Source: Prosthecobacter gellanilyticus | GTDB taxonomy: Bacteria; Verrucomicrobiota; Verrucomicrobiia; Verrucomicrobiales; Verrucomicrobiaceae | Length of the DNA: 64,000 nt | Reading direction: 5' to 3' | NCBI RefSeq assembly: GCF_007992435.1 | Contig: NZ_BKAG01000008.1 | Coordinates: 1-64,000 of the forward strand | Part shown: one piece after another, positions 59,601 to 64,000 of the stretch | Layout: each line of letters begins with the position of its first letter | Numbering within the stretch: the first letter of the stretch is position 1 | Position numbers and translations under genes: made by a program | The notes under the pieces: model-generated | What the model was told of the DNA's origin: nothing | The model's database searches: none | What the model saw: only the letters and a program-made list of their open reading frames with translations

Positions 59601-62600
59601 GTGACGATACCCATCGGAGCTGCTTCCACCACTCTCAACATCACAACGCTGAACGACTCCATCTCCGAGCAAGTGGAGACCGTGATCCTTAATCTGTTAT
59701 CCGGTTCTTACCTGCTGGATTCATTGGCCAGCACCACCACGGCCAACATCTACGATGATGACTTGCAAACGGTGACCGTGAGCGTGACGGATCCCGTGGC
59801 GACCGAGGTGAATCTGGCTACACCAGGTGCGGCCGCGGACACGGGCACCTTTGTCCTGACCCGCAGTGGTGACGTATCTGCTCCCTTGACGGTGTATTAC
59901 GCCTTCTCCGGCGGCAGCAGCGCAAGCGCCACCGCGCTGCATGGCGTGGACTTTGAATTGATGCCGGGCTCGGTGGTGATTCCTGCCAGTCAAACCACGG
60001 CTTCGATCACGATCATCCCGCGCTTCGATGACGTGGGGGAAGGGCCGGAAGATTGCGTGATCACCATCGGCGCGAACTCGACCAACTATGTCGTTGGCAG
60101 CGCCAGCAGCGCGACGGTGACCATCAATGACAATCCCGCTGACAAGGCGTTTATGGATGTGGTGAACACGTCGAACGCGACCGAACCGAGCACGAATGCG
60201 ACGTTCCGTTTCACACCGCGTGGCAGCACCAGCGCCTTCCCGTTCCTGATGAACTACACCCTCGCAGGGACAACCACGAATGGCACGGACTACGACACCG
60301 TCAGCTGGTGGTTGCCGCAGACTTCGGGCAGTTCCGCAAATCTCAACGCGGTCTTCGCCGTGAGCAGTACCGCGCAGTGGGTCGTGGGCGAGGGCGGTGT
60401 CATCTTGAAAGGTGATGGCACAAACTGGACCGCACAAACCAGTGGCACGACTAACAATTTGCGCGGCATCTGGGGAACCAGCACCACCAATCTCTATGCC
60501 GTTGGCGATGGCGGCGTGGTTTTGCGCAGCACGAACGGCACGTCATGGAGCGCCATGACCAGCGGCACTACGAACAACCTTCGCGGCATCTGGGGCAGCG
60601 GCACCACAAACATTTTTGCCGTGGGTGATGGCGGCGTGATTTTGCGCAGCACCAACGGCACGTCCTGGACCACCTTGGCCAGCGGCACCACGAATCAGCT
60701 CCGCGCAGTGCATGGCTCGGCCAGCACCAACATTTGGTTCGTCGGCGCAGCTGGCACCGTGTTGTTCTACAACAACACAACGGTGACGCCGATCACTTCC
60801 GGCACGACTGCGCAGCTCAATGGAGTTTACTCCACGGGCACGAACGCCACGGTGGTCGTAGGCGCGGGCGGCATGATCAGAAGGGGCGGCAGCACTGGAA
60901 CCTGGACGCAGCAGTCGTCGCTCAACAGTTTCGATCTCAATGGCGTGTGGGGCAGCGGCGCATCCAATGTTTTCATCTCGGGCGCGAGTAGTTCGCAGAT
61001 GCTGACGACAGGGTCCACCAACCTGACCTACGTCAATCTCTCCGCACTCGGCTCGTTCAATGCGGTCAATGGCACCGGCACCACGCTCGCCTGGTCGGTG
61101 GGTGCGAACGGTGCGATTTTCAAACGCGACACCAGTACCGGTGTGAACGTCCCGTCCTCCCTCGTCATCTCCTCCGGCGTTACGACCTTTGACCTGACCT
61201 TGCGCACGAAGGACGATGTCTTGACGGAGGATCGTGAGACGATCACGCTCTCGATCGACACCTCCTCCAATTATCAGACCTTTGTATCCAGCGGCAGCGC
61301 GACGGCGTGGATGATTGACAACGACAATGTGAGCACTGTCGTCGCTGACGTGCAGGTGGGTAGCGGTAGCAGCGTTGTCTCCAACATCGTAGAAGGAGGC
61401 GCCACCACGCCGGTGAAGTTTTACCTCAATCGCACGGGCAGCACGACAGCGGCATTGACCGTGAACCTCAGCTACAGCGGCACGGCAACGAACGGCACCG
61501 ATTACACTGCGCCCGCAAGCGTCACCATTCCCGCGGGCGCGCTCGGCGTGGACGTGCCTGTGACTATCACGAACGATGTCGACATCGAAGGCACCGAGAC
61601 CATCGTGCTCAACATTGACCCAGGCTCGTATGCGCGCGGCACCGGCGCCACGATGTATATCACGGACAATGAAGCTCCGGCGCAAACCGTTGCCTTCACC
61701 GCGAACAGCAGCCGTGGTTTGGAAAACGTGGCATCGCCGGTGGTCGAGGTCGGTCTGGCCGCACCTGCCACCACGGCCGCTTCCGTGGAATACTATGTCG
61801 ACAGCGGCTCGCGCACTTCATCGTCCGCCAGCAACAACACGCAAACCCTGGCCTACTGGCTGCGCATCGTGAAGACCGGCACGACGTTTGTATCTTCCGC
61901 GTCGAACGATGGGGTGACCTGGACGCAGTTGGATTCGCAAAGCATCACCGGCTTCACTGCCACGAGTTATCTGGCTGGACTCTGCGTCGCTTCAGCGGCG
62001 AATCCCGCGCTCAATACTGCCACGTTTGACAGCTTCACGGTCAATGGCCTCAGCGGTGGATCGCTCGGCACCATCACCAGCGCTGATGTCGGCACGGTCG
62101 GAGCTGCGGGCAGCTATGCGGAGGCATCCGGGACTTACACAGTGATCGGCTCGGGCAGCATCGGCAGTACGGCGGATGCGTTCCGCTATGTGTGGTTCCC
62201 GGTGAACAGTTCATCGAACTGCACCATCGTCGCTCGTGTGCTCACACAAAGCCCAGGCTCCCAAAACACGGCCCAGGCCGGCATCATGATCCGTGAGTCC
62301 ACCACGGCGAACGTGCGCTCGTTCGCTGCCATGCATGTGCCATCCACAGGCCGCGTGTCAGCGCGCCGCACGACGGTCGCCGGATCAACTTCCTCCGTGA
62401 GTGCGGCGTCCATGCTCCGCCCACGCTGGGTTCGTCTGCAGCGCGCCGGTGAGGTGTTCACCAGTTCGTGGTCGCCTGATGGCAGCACGTGGACCACCGT
62501 CGGCACGCCTCAGACGATGGCCCTCGCGCCAGAAGTGCTGGCCGGTCTTGCCGTCAGTGCCCGTTCCGATAGCGCCACGAATCTGACCACAGCCACCTTT

Positions 62601-64000
62601 GACAATGTATCGCTGTCTGGCTCGCCGGGGCTGCTCGGACGCACCGTCGGCTTTGTGAATGCACAGGGCACGGACACTCTCACCACCGGTACTTACACGG
62701 TCAGCGCCGCGGGCGCACAGATCGGCAGCACAGAGGATGAATGCCATTTCGTAGCCGCACCGGTCAGTGGCGACTTCACGCTCATCGCACGCGTGCTCAC
62801 GCAGACGGGGGGAGCATCGAATGCGCAGGCTGGCGTGATGGTGCGCGAGACGGCGAACTACCGCACGCGGAGTCTATACCTCGGCAGCGTCGCGAACTCT
62901 GGCGTAGAGTTCATCTATCGCACGACGAGTGTCACCACCGGCTACGGTGCGGGTGTGGATTTCTTGTTGCCCGACGGCGTGCTGAACTTCGCGATTGGCG
63001 AGCAGTTCAAGTATGTGCCGCTCAGCATCATCAACGACACGATCGATGAAGGCACGGATAATCTCTGCATCTCCCTGCGCAATGCGAGCAGCGCGGTCAT
63101 CGGCACGGTTTCGCAGCACATTTACACCATCGTGGATAACGACGCTCCACCGACCAATCTCTACGCGGGCTTCACCACCATCAGCAGCAGCGTCAGTGAA
63201 AGCGCGGGCACCGCCCAGATCGCTGTCAGCCTCAGCAGTACGGCCACCACTGCATGCTCGGTCAACTACGTGACCACCGATGGCACTGCTTTGAATCCTG
63301 GCGACTACGCGACTACGAGCGGCACGCTGAACTTTGCCGCGGGTGACACTGTGAAGTTCATTTCCGTGCCGATCACAAACGACACTACTTTGGAAGCAGC
63401 GGAAGCCTTGACCCTCACGCTCTCCAGCCCCAGCAGCGGCCTCGCACTCGGTTCGCAGTCCGTGCACACCTTGACCATCAACGATGACGACGCCCCGGCT
63501 GTGAGCATCGCTGCCACTGATGCGAGCGCCAACGAAAGCGGAGATCCGGGACAATTGACCCTCACGCGCACGGGCCCCACGACCTCGGCGTTGTCGGTCA
63601 CCATCGCGCTTGGCGGCCTCGCTGTGAATGGCACGGACTACACCACCATCAGCACCACGCAGATCATTCCTGCGGGCCAGAGTGGCCTTGCTATCAACGT
63701 CGCCCCGATTCAGAACGCGCTCAATGAGGGCACGAAGACCGTGATCGCGGATGTCGTTGCTGGTAGCGGCTATGTTCCTGGCACGCCCAGCAGCGCCACA
63801 GTCTCGATCGCCGATGACGACCGCAGCACGGTCACCATCACTTCGAATGATGCGAGCGCCTCCGAGACGCCGGGTAACTCCGGCCAGTTCACCGTCACGC
63901 GTACCGCGCCTACCAATGTCACCCTCACCGTGAACGTCGCCATCTCTGGCACGGCCACGAACACCACCGACTACGCCACGGTGGCGGGCACGCTGGCCTT
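56655..64000 (+). CDS. Giant exported metalloprotease with Calx-beta array (3' end outside window)
   Basis: At least 2448 residues, open to the window end. A signal or anchor helix lies at about 7-22. A metzincin-like zinc protease domain carries HEIGHSFGLLH at 441-451 and a following DIMG turn. Then: a PKD/Ig-like domain (about 633-720), a carboxypeptidase-regulatory-like domain (about 723-790, ISGRITL..GLSDVAVTANG..TDADGYYTIPN), and Calx-beta domains starting near 805, 926, 1041, 1167, 1562, 1679, 2171, 2282 and 2392, most ending in a (D/N)D(D/N) calcium motif. The fourth and sixth are split by inserted domains. Probably a surface or secreted protease/adhesin. The frame was followed without a stop from 56655 to 64000. 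Confidence 0.85.
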   Translation, partial: MRFRTASGLAALVVIAVSAGIYLSKQETISPVAVSGTALSAREDKIAPVDVLKSGHKSKAENITAEPLAPADPLTGFDDWSRDYLSLSPEQRERMVDEGVRLAKARRPVFKELIKEDPRSALAQAVPMVVRQALPPQILGELERRINDVGALRVMMGVPLDPNDPPVPTTREVELKGGGTYRAYLYGRRENQLSTPGVLVNGVAIDSEFAVSEEPTRRLEVGETLPKDKPVVSECPVSGKSTVDAKDVPAQATEASNAVESPTEVIFFCDGSHIAVQNQTLLMGEGVTGGALPFSGILPATSTPSLGNIKVLVMHTTYADQNAAPTTEAALYKTLRDVGDYYAKASYGRLSLVGVVTPVLKLPHNEAWYVNRDTSNGGDLGGTGQEHADARAEARKLGYDTNDYDSLVMRHNGGPGSYGGLASVPGSTVWVRGDSAGLWAHEIGHSFGLLHSNFWDTAGTSSIGNGANQEYGDSYDIMGGGPFPGGHYNAAGKNQIRWLPSEFVQPVTQPGVYRIYAYDQGVLDASRRYAMTVVKDVQRTYWGMVRAQMDSNPFAKSGMVLGWKFPNGGGSNFQLIDTTPGSPYAKTDAPISLGATFADVESGIFMTTVAANDNPRYVDVQVNMGSFPGNHPPTLSLAANATVVPTNGSVTFTATASDTDGDTLAYNWQHFGGGSQIVSPNANVITRQFASAGTYIVTCTVSDMKGGTVTRNQLITVGSPSTFTISGRITLLGAGLSDVAVTANGANGVITDADGYYTIPNLAANTYTITPLLYGYSFGELFNNSITVGPSFSGADFEATASSVVTIAAVTPTANEGTLSPGVFRLTRTGDNSQPLTVSLSNPSGSATLTTDYTLSPAYTSASPFNSWTIPADASTLDISVTPAADAISEGAETVVLQLGSGSGYLLGAAANATVTITDDDTVLPKVSMIATTPDTTEGSASPAVVTFSRTGSTAAALTVNFGRNVASTSAVGSDHPALGSTVTIPIGAASTTLNITTLNDSISEQVETVILNLLSGSYLLDSLASTTTANIYDDDLQTVTVSVTDPVATEVNLATPGAAADTGTFVLTRSGDVSAPLTVYYAFSGGSSASATALHGVDFELMPGSVVIPASQTTASITIIPRFDDVGEGPEDCVITIGANSTNYVVGSASSATVTINDNPADKAFMDVVNTSNATEPSTNATFRFTPRGSTSAFPFLMNYTLAGTTTNGTDYDTVSWWLPQTSGSSANLNAVFAVSSTAQWVVGEGGVILKGDGTNWTAQTSGTTNNLRGIWGTSTTNLYAVGDGGVVLRSTNGTSWSAMTSGTTNNLRGIWGSGTTNIFAVGDGGVILRSTNGTSWTTLASGTTNQLRAVHGSASTNIWFVGAAGTVLFYNNTTVTPITSGTTAQLNGVYSTGTNATVVVGAGGMIRRGGSTGTWTQQSSLNSFDLNGVWGSGASNVFISGASSSQMLTTGSTNLTYVNLSALGSFNAVNGTGTTLAWSVGANGAIFKRDTSTGVNVPSSLVISSGVTTFDLTLRTKDDVLTEDRETITLSIDTSSNYQTFVSSGSATAWMIDNDNVSTVVADVQVGSGSSVVSNIVEGGATTPVKFYLNRTGSTTAALTVNLSYSGTATNGTDYTAPASVTIPAGALGVDVPVTITNDVDIEGTETIVLNIDPGSYARGTGATMYITDNEAPAQTVAFTANSSRGLENVASPVVEVGLAAPATTAASVEYYVDSGSRTSSSASNNTQTLAYWLRIVKTGTTFVSSASNDGVTWTQLDSQSITGFTATSYLAGLCVASAANPALNTATFDSFTVNGLSGGSLGTITSADVGTVGAAGSYAEASGTYTVIGSGSIGSTADAFRYVWFPVNSSSNCTIVARVLTQSPGSQNTAQAGIMIRESTTANVRSFAAMHVPSTGRVSARRTTVAGSTSSVSAASMLRPRWVRLQRAGEVFTSSWSPDGSTWTTVGTPQTMALAPEVLAGLAVSARSDSATNLTTATFDNVSLSGSPGLLGRTVGFVNAQGTDTLTTGTYTVSAAGAQIGSTEDECHFVAAPVSGDFTLIARVLTQTGGASNAQAGVMVRETANYRTRSLYLGSVANSGVEFIYRTTSVTTGYGAGVDFLLPDGVLNFAIGEQFKYVPLSIINDTIDEGTDNLCISLRNASSAVIGTVSQHIYTIVDNDAPPTNLYAGFTTISSSVSESAGTAQIAVSLSSTATTACSVNYVTTDGTALNPGDYATTSGTLNFAAGDTVKFISVPITNDTTLEAAEALTLTLSSPSSGLALGSQSVHTLTINDDDAPAVSIAATDASANESGDPGQLTLTRTGPTTSALSVTIALGGLAVNGTDYTTISTTQIIPAGQSGLAINVAPIQNALNEGTKTVIADVVAGSGYVPGTPSSATVSIADDDRSTVTITSNDASASETPGNSGQFTVTRTAPTNVTLTVNVAISGTATNTTDYATVAGTLA
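60438..60797 (+). repeat. 120-base tandem repeats encoding propeller blades
   Basis: Units begin at 60438, 60558 and 60678 (ACCAGTGGCAC, ACCAGCGGCAC, GCCAGCGGCAC). The first two are highly similar over their full length; the third diverges after about 50 bases. Each encodes 40 residues of the form SGTTNNLRGIWG, TTN(L/I)(Y/F)AVGDGGV(V/I)LRSTNGTSW, a YCF48/BNR-like blade. Confidence 0.85.

Noticed and set aside
59721..61685. Minus-strand open frames of 238 and 380 codons inside the giant protein gene
   Set aside because: Shadows of a Thr/Ser/Gly-rich repeat protein; the plus frame is continuous and shows ordered domains.

Overview
The window looks like chromosomal DNA of a Verrucomicrobiota bacterium, most like the Prosthecobacter/Verrucomicrobium group. 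This is inferred from gene content, not from a marker gene. The content is typical of that phylum: three Tat-exported Gfo/Idh/MocA oxidoreductases, a CxPSR sulfatase, an SMP-30 lactonase, an ECF sigma factor paired with a FecR-LamG anti-sigma protein, an SHD1-domain protein, a PQQ-type propeller and a giant Calx-beta protein. Coding DNA is GC-rich and dense. I see no rRNA, tRNA or CRISPR array.

Layout. 34-6602 (minus): a compact operon of ECF sigma, FecR/LamG, SMP-30, sulfatase, oxidoreductase and esterase; the first four genes are joined by 4-base stop/start overlaps. 6684-12152: YchF GTPase, two more Gfo/Idh/MocA enzymes, a SWIM zinc-finger protein and a small lipoprotein. 12153-12976: an 824-base non-coding block of 10-base-phased repeats, REP-like hairpins and an intrinsic terminator. 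12977-19471 (minus): tandem secreted paralogues, an AT-rich gap, a PQQ propeller, a TlpA-type thioredoxin and an SHD1 protein. 19590-26839: Lhr-type helicase with a REP pair inside its coding frame, ABC-2 exporter pair, GT2 glycosyltransferase, DapA-like lyase and PPC decarboxylase. 26862-30739: a lower-GC accessory segment with a YwqG-like protein and a two-gene cassette made of a QueC-like PP-loop ATPase and an unknown helical partner; this is the best candidate for an undescribed system. 30974-46013: HAD phosphatase, GDSL esterase, ABC-F, DinG-type helicase, HerA-like ATPase, SMI1/KNR4 protein, a REP-associated tyrosine transposase between inverted repeats, SMUG1-type glycosylase, MFS transporter, methyltransferase and GlmM. 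46242-53527: phosphocholine-type phospholipase C, a second ECF sigma/anti-sigma pair, a membrane-anchored unknown and an L,D-transpeptidase. 53819-64000: a NarL-type histidine kinase/response regulator pair, then a giant metalloprotease/Calx-beta protein that runs off the window.

How the parts relate. The first operon couples a self-encoded sigma/anti-sigma switch to secreted enzymes suited to sulfated or modified sugars. The intergenic DNA carries several dispersed repeat families. One is probably mobilised by the transposase at 40069-40524, and two repeat types have entered reading frames without breaking them (the anti-sigma gene at 5837-5900 and the helicase gene at 20371-20455). Many high-GC genes have long antisense shadow frames, which are left out.
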